The notes beneath the pieces are model-generated. The model was given only the letters and a program-made list of their open reading frames with translations, made no database searches and was not told the DNA's origin. Of a DNA stretch of 64,000 nucleotides, positions 36,602 to 45,490 are shown piece after piece; within the stretch, counting starts at the first letter, position 1; each line of letters opens with the position of its first letter. Origin of the DNA: Ruminobacter sp. (lineage in GTDB: Bacteria; Pseudomonadota; Gammaproteobacteria; Enterobacterales; Succinivibrionaceae); assembly GCA_017940385.1 (NCBI GenBank), contig JAGAYS010000039.1, positions 1 through 64,000 on the forward strand, in the 5' to 3' direction. The position numbers and the translations under genes are program-made.

Positions 36602-37480
36602 CTATCTGCACTTTCTGTAGTCATCAATCCATGAATGGTACAGTGTTCCCGTGTAATTCAGGTTACGGGAATAGTTCCAAACTTCCTTTTTCTCATTCTC
36701 TGAAAGTCTTTCCCTCTCCCTAATGAGACATCTCGAACGGTTTCTGCAGCGATCCCTTTCGGAACGGTCATCATTGTCGGATGCTCTGTCCTCACAGCGT
36801 CTCGCCTCATCAATCATGCGATCGATTTCCCTGTAGGCCCTGTCCACGTCCTCAAACATTTTTTCGGCATCGGCAGCGGCTTCAATGGCGGCAGGATACG
36901 GCATTCCGTCAATGAATCGGGAATAGTCGGTACGTCTGAATTTTCCCTCATATCCGTTGCTCTTCACGTAATTGCAGTAGTTATCAAGATTAGCCCTGTT
37001 AAGCATCAGATAATCCCTGTCTGCCATGAGCTGTGAATGAAGTGCTCCAAGACGGAAGTCTGAAACATAATCATTAAGACTTGTAAGATATTCGTCGGTC
37101 TGATACAGCGGCCGGCATTCATTGTAAACATTTACGCCGTTTGTATAATATTTTTTGAAATTATGGTAATTTGACGAAACGGTACAGATATCGGAAACTT
37201 CCTGATTTTCCATACCGAGCTGATAAGCCCTGTCATTGGTGCAGAATATATCCGCACCCTGTCTCCGTCCGGAATCATAGGCACTTCTGTTAACGTTAAC
37301 GTATCTGGCGCATGCGTCCACATACTCATTAAACCTTGATGAAGGCCTGCCGTTCACGCCGTCGTCATAGCCCACCTGTGACCAGTCGGCATTGTAGCAT
37401 TCCTCTTCCGACATCACGGCACAGCCGGAAACTGCAGCGGCAATTACAAGCGTCGCCGCACTGAATAATAATCTACCCAT
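36602..37480 (-). CDS. DUF2799 lipoprotein
   Basis: 292 aa from the ATG at 37480. The lipobox AVSGC follows a short hydrophobic signal. Repeated DUF2799 patterns occur: CYNADWSQVGYDDGVNGR, SAYDSGRRQGADIFCT and AYQLGMENQEVSDIC. Residues about 220-270 are a charged coiled coil rich in Arg/Asp/Glu. Function unknown; periplasmic or outer-membrane. It lies on the opposite strand between mrdB and mltB. Confidence 0.85.
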   Translation of the reverse strand: MGRLLFSAATLVIAAAVSGCAVMSEEECYNADWSQVGYDDGVNGRPSSRFNEYVDACARYVNVNRSAYDSGRRQGADIFCTNDRAYQLGMENQEVSDICTVSSNYHNFKKYYTNGVNVYNECRPLYQTDEYLTSLNDYVSDFRLGALHSQLMADRDYLMLNRANLDNYCNYVKSNGYEGKFRRTDYSRFIDGMPYPAAIEAAADAEKMFEDVDRAYREIDRMIDEARRCEDRASDNDDRSERDRCRNRSRCLIRERERLSENEKKEVWNYSRNLNYTGTLYHSWIDDYRKCR

Positions 37481-37770
37481 GTATGTGCATCCACTTATGA
37501 AACCAATCAAATCAACGTCAGCGTTTAAAGACACTCTGTTCCTTAACGCAATGCGCCGTCACCGAGCCCGCAAAACCATGACAGAAACTGTTCCGGTGGC
37601 GGCAATGATCGTACATTAACAATAACCGCATTTAAATAAAAACGCTTCACGGACTAATCGTTTTTTTGACATAAAAACAGGCTTTCACGGTTATTTCTAA
37701 TCAATGTCGCAAAAAAGACCCGAAACCGGCACCGAACCGAGAATGAGAAAACAGATCCTGACAGTTGCGA

Positions 37771-37784
37771 ACGTTACGTAACGT
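37771..37784. repeat. Perfect 14-bp palindrome
   Basis: ACGTTACGTAACGT is fully self-complementary. It lies in the 312-base gap 37535-37846 (otherwise only AT-rich promoter-like sequence for the DUF2799 gene) and abuts the luxS terminator. A regulator site is possible. Confidence 0.5.
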
Positions 37785-37785
37785 A

Positions 37786-37824
37786 AAGACTCCGGCACTG
37801 CACGGAAACAGAAACCGGAGTCTT
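37786..37824 (-). terminator. Terminator of luxS
   Basis: A 10-bp perfect stem (37786-37795 with 37815-37824), followed by TTTACG on the minus strand, 22 bases after the luxS stop. The T-tract is short. Confidence 0.7.
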
Positions 37825-37846
37825 CATGATTAAAGAGATTTAAAAA

Positions 37847-38371
37847 TTATGAGTCGAAGAAGTGTCTGCCGTCATCAGTCACAAGTCTTTCAGTCTTAGG
37901 ATACTCAAAGATGTCGGCGTTATCGGCATTTGCTTCAAGATATTCAACGAACTCGGCAGCGTACCACTTGGCCATTCCCAGATCATGCATGAGACAGTAG
38001 CCGCAGTTTTCAGGAGCGGTACCCGGTACGGTCTGAGCATCGGCCACGGCCTTAAACGCACTCAGTATCAGATCATAGAGCCCGGAGGAATCCCTGTTCC
38101 CCTTGAGAATGAGATAGAAGCCGGTAAGACAGCCCATAGGCCCCCAGTAAACGACCTCATCCTTCCATTCCGGATTATTGCGGAGATAGGTGGCGATAAT
38201 GTGTTCAAGAGAATGCATTGCGGCAACATTGATAACCGGTTCCCTGTTAGGTCTCTTGAGTCTGATGTCATAGGTAGTGACCGAATAGTCGCCAAGATGA
38301 TCGACCCTGCTTGTGAAAATACCTGGCACAATGCGGTTATGATCAACTGAAAAACTCCGGATTAATTCCAT
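37847..38371 (-). CDS. luxS: S-ribosylhomocysteine lyase LuxS
   Basis: 174 aa. Metal ligands in HSLEH (His54, His58) and a downstream NCGYCLMHDL block. It cleaves S-ribosylhomocysteine to homocysteine and the AI-2 precursor DPD. The block NREPVINVAAMHSLEH, RNNPEWKDEVVYWGPMGC and GFYL resembles Clostridia/Bacteroidetes LuxS much more than enterobacterial LuxS, which suggests horizontal acquisition. The usually charged or polar residue in PMGC(R/Q)TG(F/Y) is Leu here, which is unusual near the active site. An AGGAG RBS lies 11 bases upstream. Confidence 0.93.
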   Translation of the reverse strand: MELIRSFSVDHNRIVPGIFTSRVDHLGDYSVTTYDIRLKRPNREPVINVAAMHSLEHIIATYLRNNPEWKDEVVYWGPMGCLTGFYLILKGNRDSSGLYDLILSAFKAVADAQTVPGTAPENCGYCLMHDLGMAKWYAAEFVEYLEANADNADIFEYPKTERLVTDDGRHFFDS

Positions 38372-38871
38372 ATACTTTTCTGCTCCTGTTTCAAGTGATA
38401 TTCATCTGTGGCTATCTTATCATAAAACCGGCTCATGAACGAGCTCAGCTTAATGTCACATACCTTATTTTCCGTATGCAGGCACCGGACAGACGGATGC
38501 CGCAGAGGAACTCCGGTCACGTGTCCGCAATGTTCTCCGGACGGAAATGCCGTCACTTGCGTGATATTAAGGAAAGCCTTTTTTGCCGTGCCTGAACATA
38601 TCTGCCCACAGTTTAATATTTTGTGAATTTTGCAATTATAGTAACCCGGTAATTATGTTATATTAGGCAACCGTAAATGAGGTACTTAGGCGATTGAGAC
38701 GTTTTTTACGACTGCTCTGCGGCACGTACTGCCGCCAAGGAAAAAGGAAAGCGTTTTTTATTCACTTTAAATGAGAAAACGTGAAACAAATCAGCCGCCG
38801 GTCAGTCTCAATAAGTACGGACTCCTGAACCACAACGGAGTTTTTTCCCGGGGACAGGACAAACAATCAGG
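38372..38871. other. Gene-free stretch between luxS and mltB
   Basis: 500 bases of divergent control region. It is AT-rich around 38600-38680, with a GGCA/TGCC hairpin near 38720-38735. A short terminator-like hairpin (ACTCC 38821-38825 with GGAGT 38837-38841, then TTTTT) stands 26 bases before mltB and could attenuate it. Small frames here have no RBS and no recognisable product. Confidence 0.6.
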
Positions 38872-40008
38872 ATGAGGAGAGTTATTTTGAACAGATTATC
38901 CGCCCTTTTAATCGGCACATTAATCAGTGCCATGGGCATCAGCCTCGGTGCCGAAGCCGCCACAGGACACGGCACGGCGTACGGTGTGGAACATCATCAC
39001 CAGGGCAAAAAGCCGCAAAGCATCAAATCACACATTCCACCAAAAGACGATGCTCTCCTGAAAAAACTGGCGAAGGATACGGGCGGAATCACCTACGAAG
39101 AACTCAGAACCGCCTATCTTCAGGCAGAAAAGAAGCAGTCCATCATTGACGCAATGAACAGACCGGGAGAAGCCAAACCCTGGTACCAGTACCGCAAAAT
39201 ATTCATTGTACCGAAAAGAATCAAAGAAGGCCGTGAATTCCTGAAGAACAACAGAAACATCTTCAAGAAGGCTGAAAACACCTTCCATGTGGAACCGGAA
39301 ATAGTGGCTGCCATCATCGGCGTTGAAACCTACTACGGAGCAAACATGGGCAACTACAGGGTTCTGGATGCCCTTTATACCCTGGGTTTCCATTATCCGA
39401 AGAGAGCAGACTATTTCAGCAGGGAATTTGCGAACTACGTGAAGTTGGCAAAGCAGCAGGGCTGGAAGCACAGTGATATCAAAGGCTCATACGCAGGAGC
39501 CATGGGCATGGGACAGTTCATGCCATGGAGCTACATGAAATGGGCAGTTGACTTCAATGCTGACGGTCACAAGAACCTCTTCCGTGACAGATATGACGCC
39601 ATCGGCAGCGTGGCAAACTACTTCCACGAGCACGAATGGAAGTACGGCGAACCGGTAACATCAAAGGTAAAAGTTACCTCTCCGGCAAAAATCGAAACTC
39701 TTCTTGCAGGAGACACGAAGCCTAACACCACCGTGGGCGAACTCAGGAAAAAGGGCGTAATCATTTCCGAACGTTACGGAAATGCCGTAAAGTGCCGCCT
39801 CTTCAAATTCCAGACTGAAAACGGATGGGATTACTACATCGGCTTCCATAACTTCTACGTGATTACGAGATACAACAAAAGTCCTCTGTACGCCATGGCA
39901 GTCTATGATCTCAGCCGTGAAATTATTAAGCCCGCGGCCGCACCGCATAAAAAGCTGGTTAAGAAGCCTGACAGCCGCAAAAAGCCCAATGTTCACCCTA
40001 AACACTGA
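38872..40008 (+). CDS. mltB: Lytic murein transglycosylase B
   Basis: 378 aa. A signal sequence without a clear lipobox, then the MltB fold: AKPWYQYRKIF, the catalytic Glu in IIGVETYYGAN, GAMGMGQFMPWSY and a C-terminal GWDYYIGFHNFYVITRYNKS. It cleaves the glycan strand, making 1,6-anhydro ends in the periplasm. A TTG at 38887 with AGGAGA at 38875-38880 is a possible start giving a five-residue shorter protein; the ATG at 38872 has a weaker RBS. It is followed by rlpA and dacA. Confidence 0.94.
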   Translation: MRRVILNRLSALLIGTLISAMGISLGAEAATGHGTAYGVEHHHQGKKPQSIKSHIPPKDDALLKKLAKDTGGITYEELRTAYLQAEKKQSIIDAMNRPGEAKPWYQYRKIFIVPKRIKEGREFLKNNRNIFKKAENTFHVEPEIVAAIIGVETYYGANMGNYRVLDALYTLGFHYPKRADYFSREFANYVKLAKQQGWKHSDIKGSYAGAMGMGQFMPWSYMKWAVDFNADGHKNLFRDRYDAIGSVANYFHEHEWKYGEPVTSKVKVTSPAKIETLLAGDTKPNTTVGELRKKGVIISERYGNAVKCRLFKFQTENGWDYYIGFHNFYVITRYNKSPLYAMAVYDLSREIIKPAAAPHKKLVKKPDSRKKPNVHPKH

Positions 40009-40032
40009 TAATTCCGCCTCCGGGAGAACCGC

Positions 40033-40896
40033 ATGAACAAGTTTTTATCATCCATGACATCAGTATGCTTCAGTGCGAGCCTGCTTCTGCAGGGCTGCGT
40101 CACCGTCAGCGAGAACCCGTCCGTTGAGGACGGTGGCAACCCGGCCGTCACAACTGGAGCCAACACATCCGCTGCGTACTACGGCACGGGCCCGAACAAC
40201 AGCCGTCCGGCACCGCAGACCCGTCCGGTGGATCTTACCAACGTCACCGGAGCGAAGCTCACTTCTGAAAAATACAGCGTCAGGGGTAACAAGGACTATG
40301 TGGTTCTCGGTCAGAAATACAAGGTATGGCGTGACGTTGACAGCTATTACGAAGAAGGCACTGCATCATGGTACGGTCCGGGATTTCACGGACAGAACAC
40401 GTCGAACGGCGAACCTTACAACATGAACGGCTATACCGCCGCCCATAAGAATCTGCCTCTCCCGAGCTTCCTTAAGGTTACAAATCTGGAAAACGGCAAG
40501 GCCGTCATAGTAAGGGTTAACGACCGCGGTCCCTTCCACGGTAACAGAATACTGGATCTTTCCAGGGGAGCAGCGTCAAAAATAGGCGTAATCGGTCCAG
40601 GAACTGCCCGCGTCAGCGTTGAACTCATCAAGACGGTGCCAAACAGCGAACAGACCAGCATGAATCTGCTCAACGGATACAAGCCTTATATTCAGATTTT
40701 CAGCACCATGGATTATAATAAGGCGGAAAACATAAAAAACAGTCTGGCGAAAGAAACCGGAAAACCGGTATTCATTCAGAACTACCAGCAGGCATACAGA
40801 ATAAAGGTCGGTCCTCTCAAGCAGGATGAAGCCGCATCGACCCTGTCAACAATAAAACAGTGCGGATATGCAGGAGCATTCTTTACGGCAGACTGA
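40033..40896 (+). CDS. rlpA: RlpA septal ring lytic transglycosylase
   Basis: 287 aa lipoprotein (lipobox LLLQGC, Cys near 23). A double-psi beta-barrel at about 115-205 with GTASWYGPGFHG and VNDRGPFHGNRILDLS (catalytic Asp region), then a SPOR domain at 220-287 that binds denuded glycan at the septum. It lies between mltB and dacA, the conserved order. Confidence 0.94.
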   Translation: MNKFLSSMTSVCFSASLLLQGCVTVSENPSVEDGGNPAVTTGANTSAAYYGTGPNNSRPAPQTRPVDLTNVTGAKLTSEKYSVRGNKDYVVLGQKYKVWRDVDSYYEEGTASWYGPGFHGQNTSNGEPYNMNGYTAAHKNLPLPSFLKVTNLENGKAVIVRVNDRGPFHGNRILDLSRGAASKIGVIGPGTARVSVELIKTVPNSEQTSMNLLNGYKPYIQIFSTMDYNKAENIKNSLAKETGKPVFIQNYQQAYRIKVGPLKQDEAASTLSTIKQCGYAGAFFTAD

Positions 40897-40927
40897 TAAA
40901 AAAATTAATGAAAGGAACAGAATACAA

Positions 40928-42151
40928 ATGTTATCCAAGATAATATCAACTTTAATTGCATCCGTGTTACTTACCGGTTCGGCAATCGCCATGGCTGACG
41001 CCACGGTTAACGTGCCTGAATCAACCATCCTTCCTCCTCCGGCTCCGAGCGAACACATTCCGGAACCGCCGGCACCTAACGTACGCGCCTATCTTCTCAT
41101 GGACTACGCTTCAGGCCGCGTGCTTTTCGGGAAGGCCTACGAGGATCAGATTGATCCGGCATCCCTCACCAAGATGATGACTTCCTACGTAATCGGTCAG
41201 GAAATCAGGCTCGGCAGACTTCATCTTGACGACAAGGTTACCATCAGTGAAAACGCCTGGAGCAAAAATTACTCAGACTCCTCAAAAATGTTCATCGAGG
41301 TTGGGAAGGAAGTTCCTGTAGAACTTCTCAACAAGGGCATCATCATTGCTTCCGGCAACGACGCCTGCATAGCAATGGCGGAACACATTGCTGGTTCCGA
41401 AAGCTCCTTTGCCTCACTCATGAACGAGTGGGCCAAGAGAATTGGCCTCAAGGGCACCCATTTTGTGAACAGCCACGGTCTCTATGACGAAAACCATTAC
41501 TCCACTGCCTACGACATGGCTCTGCTGGGCCGTGCGCTCATAAGGGATCTTCCTGAGGAATACGCCATCTATTCCGAAAAGGAATTCTCCTTCAACGGCA
41601 TCAAGCAGATGAACAGAAACAAGCTGCTGTGGGACACCACCATTAACGCCGACGGCATCAAAACCGGTCACCTCAGTCAGGTCGGCTACAACCTGGTGGC
41701 ATCAGCCGTGCATCCAACCAACGGCATGAGACTCATTTCCGTTATTATCGGTGACGTCAGCGAAAAGGAACGTGCCGCACATTCAAAGGAACTTCTGCGC
41801 TACGGCATGCGCTTCTATGAACCATACACCGCCTTTAAACAGGGACAGGTTCTTGCAACCAAGGAAGTTCGTCTGGGTGACAAGGATACCCTAAGCATCG
41901 GTACCGCTTCCGACGTAAGTCTCGTTGTACCGGTAAACTCCGTAAACCGCATGAAGGCTGAATACTCACTTGATCAGAAAAACCTGGTGGCTCCTATCCA
42001 GAAGGGAACCAAGATCGGCGTGCTGAACCTTTCACTTGACGGAAAGGTTATCTATAAAACCAATCTGGTGGCTCTTAACGAAATCAAGGAAGGCGGATTT
42101 GCATCCAGAACCTGGGACCACGTAGTGATATTTTTTAAGGATTTATTCTAA
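40928..42151 (+). CDS. dacA: D-alanyl-D-alanine carboxypeptidase (PBP5/6 type)
   Basis: 407 aa from the ATG at 40928; the frame extends upstream into rlpA. Signal peptide, then SLTK (SxxK), SGN in ASGNDAC and KTG in DGIKTGH, a PBP5-C domain, and an amphipathic C-terminal membrane anchor. It removes the terminal D-Ala from pentapeptides. Its TAA overlaps the ybeD ATG. Confidence 0.96.
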   Translation: MLSKIISTLIASVLLTGSAIAMADATVNVPESTILPPPAPSEHIPEPPAPNVRAYLLMDYASGRVLFGKAYEDQIDPASLTKMMTSYVIGQEIRLGRLHLDDKVTISENAWSKNYSDSSKMFIEVGKEVPVELLNKGIIIASGNDACIAMAEHIAGSESSFASLMNEWAKRIGLKGTHFVNSHGLYDENHYSTAYDMALLGRALIRDLPEEYAIYSEKEFSFNGIKQMNRNKLLWDTTINADGIKTGHLSQVGYNLVASAVHPTNGMRLISVIIGDVSEKERAAHSKELLRYGMRFYEPYTAFKQGQVLATKEVRLGDKDTLSIGTASDVSLVVPVNSVNRMKAEYSLDQKNLVAPIQKGTKIGVLNLSLDGKVIYKTNLVALNEIKEGGFASRTWDHVVIFFKDLF

Positions 42152-42447
42152 TGACCGAAAATACCAATACTCCGGAAAAGGAAGAACCAAAGCTTGAGGA
42201 ACTCATTAATTTTCCGGCAAAGCTGACCTTTAAATTCATCGGCAACAACAATGATGCCGTGGAAAAGATCATCTCCGCATTCTTTGCGGATAAGCTGACG
42301 CTTGCCTGCAACATCAGTGCCGGCCGCCAAAGCCGTACCGGCAAGTACATCACCTTCAACGTTACCGCCACCGTTAACGACAAGGAAATCCTCTACAGGA
42401 TCTACAAGGAAGGTGCAGAGCTCCCACACATTCAGCATGTGTTATAA
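42151..42447 (+). CDS. ybeD: YbeD/DUF493 family protein
   Basis: 98 aa with an acidic Pro/Glu-rich N-terminus, then the DUF493 core (FPAKLTFKFIGNN, KYITFNVTATVNDKE, GAELPHIQHVL). It is an ACT-like small protein of unknown role, normally between dacA and lipB. lipB and lipA do not follow here. Confidence 0.92.
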   Translation: MTENTNTPEKEEPKLEELINFPAKLTFKFIGNNNDAVEKIISAFFADKLTLACNISAGRQSRTGKYITFNVTATVNDKEILYRIYKEGAELPHIQHVL

Positions 42448-42513
42448 TGTCTGACAGAAGAACGGCCCGTACCACCCCGGTGCAGCGGCCGTTACGTACG
42501 GAATTCAGGTAAT

Positions 42514-43308
42514 ATGCGTCAGAACTCATTTTCAATAGAATACGGAACCTTCCTCAGGAAGGTTTTTTACGTATTCGCCATTTTTGTGCTTCTGATGCTT
42601 GTTCTGACATGCATCATGATGAGTGACATCTCACGCATGTCCGCCTACACATACAACTCCATTGAAAAAATCCCGCACAACCGTACGGGGCTGCTGCTGG
42701 GAACCTCAAAATTCGTATCCCGCAACAAAATTAACCAATACTATCTGAACCGCATCAACGCTGCAGTGGAACTCTACCTGAGCGGAAAGATCGACTACAT
42801 CGTGGTATCAGGTGACAACGCACTCAAGTCCTACAACGAACCGCGCACCATGCGTAAGGATCTGATTAAGATGGGAGTGCCTCAGGATCGCATATATCTG
42901 GATTACGCTGGATTCAGAACACTTGACAGCGTGGTCAGAATCAAACACATCTTCAAGCAGGACAGCGTAACCATCATAAGTCAGGACTTTCACAACGAAA
43001 GAGCCATATACATAGCACGGCATAACGGCATCAACGCCATTGCGTTCAATGCACATGTGCCGAGACAGGACTTTTTCGTGTCAAACGTCAGGGAATTCTT
43101 TGCCAGATTAAAATGTCTCCTCGACGTATACCTCTTCGACAGCAAGCCGAAGTTTCTGGGTGATTCGATTGAAATCGGCGGTGAAAACATTTCACCGAAA
43201 CATGCCCAGCTCCATGAGAACACTTCCGACAGAAAACCTGAAGCCGCGGAGCAGAATGATAACGTCTCCGGAGTAACGGATAAACCTGCCGAACCGAAAA
43301 CGGAGTAG
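42514..43308 (+). CDS. sanA: SanA/ElyC/YdcF-family (DUF218) envelope protein
   Basis: 264 aa. One N-terminal membrane helix (about 13-32), then the DUF218 fold in the periplasm: TGLLLGTSKF, IDYIVVSGDN, TMRKDLIKMGVPQDRIYLDYAGFRTLDSV and IISQDFHNERAIYIARHNG. SanA is linked to envelope barrier function and vancomycin exclusion at high temperature. The C-terminal 60 residues are polar and not conserved. It lies 66 bases after ybeD. Confidence 0.88.
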   Translation: MRQNSFSIEYGTFLRKVFYVFAIFVLLMLVLTCIMMSDISRMSAYTYNSIEKIPHNRTGLLLGTSKFVSRNKINQYYLNRINAAVELYLSGKIDYIVVSGDNALKSYNEPRTMRKDLIKMGVPQDRIYLDYAGFRTLDSVVRIKHIFKQDSVTIISQDFHNERAIYIARHNGINAIAFNAHVPRQDFFVSNVREFFARLKCLLDVYLFDSKPKFLGDSIEIGGENISPKHAQLHENTSDRKPEAAEQNDNVSGVTDKPAEPKTE

Positions 43309-43755
43309 CATCAGAACCACACGGAGTGCCATAAACGAAAATTTCTACGGTTTTTAACAAGTGTATTCGGTTTATCCCGGACACGTGAAGAGCCGTGACA
43401 CGGCCCACGATATGCCCATTTCTTTTCCGAACCAGCAATCATGACGGAAACACTTTGAAAAAACCGCACCGTTTTTTCACTGTTTATGCATGTTATGCGG
43501 TTACCGTACCGTTCATTTTATTCAATTCCGCTGATAACCTTCTTTCCGTAATATTATGTCGACACCGCCGTTACCGGTAATCTTCTTTTGAGGCTGTCGT
43601 AAAATACCTGTTGAGAGAACAGTCCGAACTATTTAAAATACCCTGCAGTGGACTTATGCTTATTCCCTCTCTGTCGCAAAACTTTCAGATACTGAGATTC
43701 AGACTCACGGAATCATGTCCTGGTTTTTACAACAAATGCAAACATAGGATTTATC
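43309..43755. other. Gene-free stretch between sanA and modF
   Basis: 447 bases with no convincing gene. A hairpin GAAAAAAC/GTTTTTTC (43457-43464 with 43471-43478) and a GCCGT/ACGGC stem near 43391-43403 are visible. Two short plus-strand frames lack an RBS and match nothing I know. Confidence 0.6.
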
Positions 43756-45204
43756 ATGTACAGCTGGAAAGATTGTATATTTCTGACCAAAGACGGTCAG
43801 GCTCATTTCTGTTTAAAAAACCTTACCCTGGACGATCACTGTTTCTGCACCGTCATAGGTCAGAACGGCAGCGGTAAAAGTCTTTTTGCGAGAGCCGTCT
43901 GCAATGAACTCAAGCTTTCAAGCGGTACGGTACCGGAATCAGTAAAGGTTGCAAACATCTCCTTTGAAAAGCAGCTGGAGTTCATCGAAGAGGATTTCAA
44001 CAGACGCAACAGCGATACCGAGAGCGACCTTATCGGCTACACGCCGATGGAAATGTTTCTCAGGGTTAACGAAGACAAGAGAGTCATCAGCAGACTGTGC
44101 GAATCACTTCATTTCAGCTATGCCCTAAACCGCTCATACCACAAGCTTTCAAGCGGTGAAGGCAGAAAAACCCTCATCATTGAAGCACTGCTCAAGGAAC
44201 CGGACCTCATTGTTCTGGACTCTCCTTTTGACGGACTTGACGTAAAGACCAGAGAGGATCTGCAGCAGATGCTGATTGACGTCTACAATCAGGGCAAGTC
44301 AATTATTGTCACGGTAAACCGCTTTGATGAAATCAATCCTGTATGTCAGAAGCTCGGCCTCATCATGGACAAGGAACTTGTCAAATTCGGTGACAAGGAC
44401 GAAGTCCTCAGTAACAGTGAGGTTAAGCAGCTTACTCATTATGAAAAGCTTCCGAAAATCTACAGTCTTCCGGAAGTACCTGAAGACTGTCGCGACACCA
44501 TCGACCGTTCAATTCCAATTGCCGTACTCAAAGACGTGACGGTACAGTACGAGGATCACGTAATTCTCAACAAACTCAACTGGACCATAAATCCGTACGA
44601 ACACTGGCAGATAAGCGGACCTAACGGCTGCGGAAAATCCACCCTGCTGTCACTCATCACCGGTGATAATCCTCAGGGTTACAGCAATGACCTTACCCTC
44701 TTCGGCATCAGAAGAGGCAGCGGAGAAACAATCTGGGACATTAAGAAGCACATAGGCTACGTAAGTCCGTCATTCCACCTTGACTACCGCGTAAGCTGCT
44801 CCGTCATCAGCGTTATCCTTTCAGGATACTTCGATACCATCGGCATCTATGAACAGCCAGGGGATCAGAAGATAAACCTGGCCATGCAGTGGCTGAAGAT
44901 TTTGGGGCTCAGGGAACAGGCAAACAGCAGTTTCAGATCCCTGTCTTACGGACAGCAGAGACTGGTACTTATCGTAAGAGCACTGGTCAAGCAGCCTCCG
45001 CTTCTTATTCTGGATGAGCCTCTGCAGGGACTTGACGCACTCAGCCGAGAACTCGTAAGACGATTCGTGGAATTCCTAATGAAAAACGGTGAAACCCAGA
45101 TTCTCTTCGTCTCCCATCATGAAGAAGACGCTCCGAGAGGAATAACCCATCACCTTGTTTTCAAGGACAACGGCACAAGAACCTTTGACGTGGAAATAAA
45201 ATAA
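43756..45204 (+). CDS. modF: ModF/PhrA-like tandem ABC ATPase
   Basis: 482 aa with two ABC domains and no membrane segments. Walker A: GQNGSGKSL (about 37-45) and GPNGCGKST (about 293-301). Signatures: LSSGEGRKTL and LSYGQQRLVL. This matches E. coli ModF (formerly PhrA), associated with molybdate transport but of unclear role. No modABC genes are nearby. RBS AGGAT at 43746-43750. Confidence 0.88.
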   Translation: MYSWKDCIFLTKDGQAHFCLKNLTLDDHCFCTVIGQNGSGKSLFARAVCNELKLSSGTVPESVKVANISFEKQLEFIEEDFNRRNSDTESDLIGYTPMEMFLRVNEDKRVISRLCESLHFSYALNRSYHKLSSGEGRKTLIIEALLKEPDLIVLDSPFDGLDVKTREDLQQMLIDVYNQGKSIIVTVNRFDEINPVCQKLGLIMDKELVKFGDKDEVLSNSEVKQLTHYEKLPKIYSLPEVPEDCRDTIDRSIPIAVLKDVTVQYEDHVILNKLNWTINPYEHWQISGPNGCGKSTLLSLITGDNPQGYSNDLTLFGIRRGSGETIWDIKKHIGYVSPSFHLDYRVSCSVISVILSGYFDTIGIYEQPGDQKINLAMQWLKILGLREQANSSFRSLSYGQQRLVLIVRALVKQPPLLILDEPLQGLDALSRELVRRFVEFLMKNGETQILFVSHHEEDAPRGITHHLVFKDNGTRTFDVEIK

Positions 45205-45316
45205 TTCCGCATAAAAAACATCCTAAACAAAGCCGGATGCCTTGTTTTCAGGATCATAATCTGAGAAAGCCGGAACGGCAGAAATGTTGACATCATTTCT
45301 CCATTCTAATAAAGTA

Positions 45317-45346
45317 GGTCGGAAGGTTTCCTTCCGGCCTTATTTT
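45317..45346 (+). terminator. Terminator after modF
   Basis: A 10-bp stem with one G-U pair (45317-45326 with 45330-45339, loop of 3), followed by TTATTTTC. It lies 113 bases past the stop. The rest of 45205-45490 is promoter-like AT-rich sequence. Confidence 0.8.
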
Positions 45347-45490
45347 CTCCGGCCGACATTATTCTGTTTTAAACAGACAGATAATCAGAATGTACGAAAG
45401 ATAACCGGAAGCCATGGACAAACCGATGACCGTAATTAAGGAACACTTGCCTGCCGGCCTGTGTTTCGGAACATTTTCAGGATAAAACAG

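Noticed and set aside
43395..43877. Two plus-strand frames between sanA and modF
   Set aside because: No RBS; the second overlaps the start of modF in another frame.
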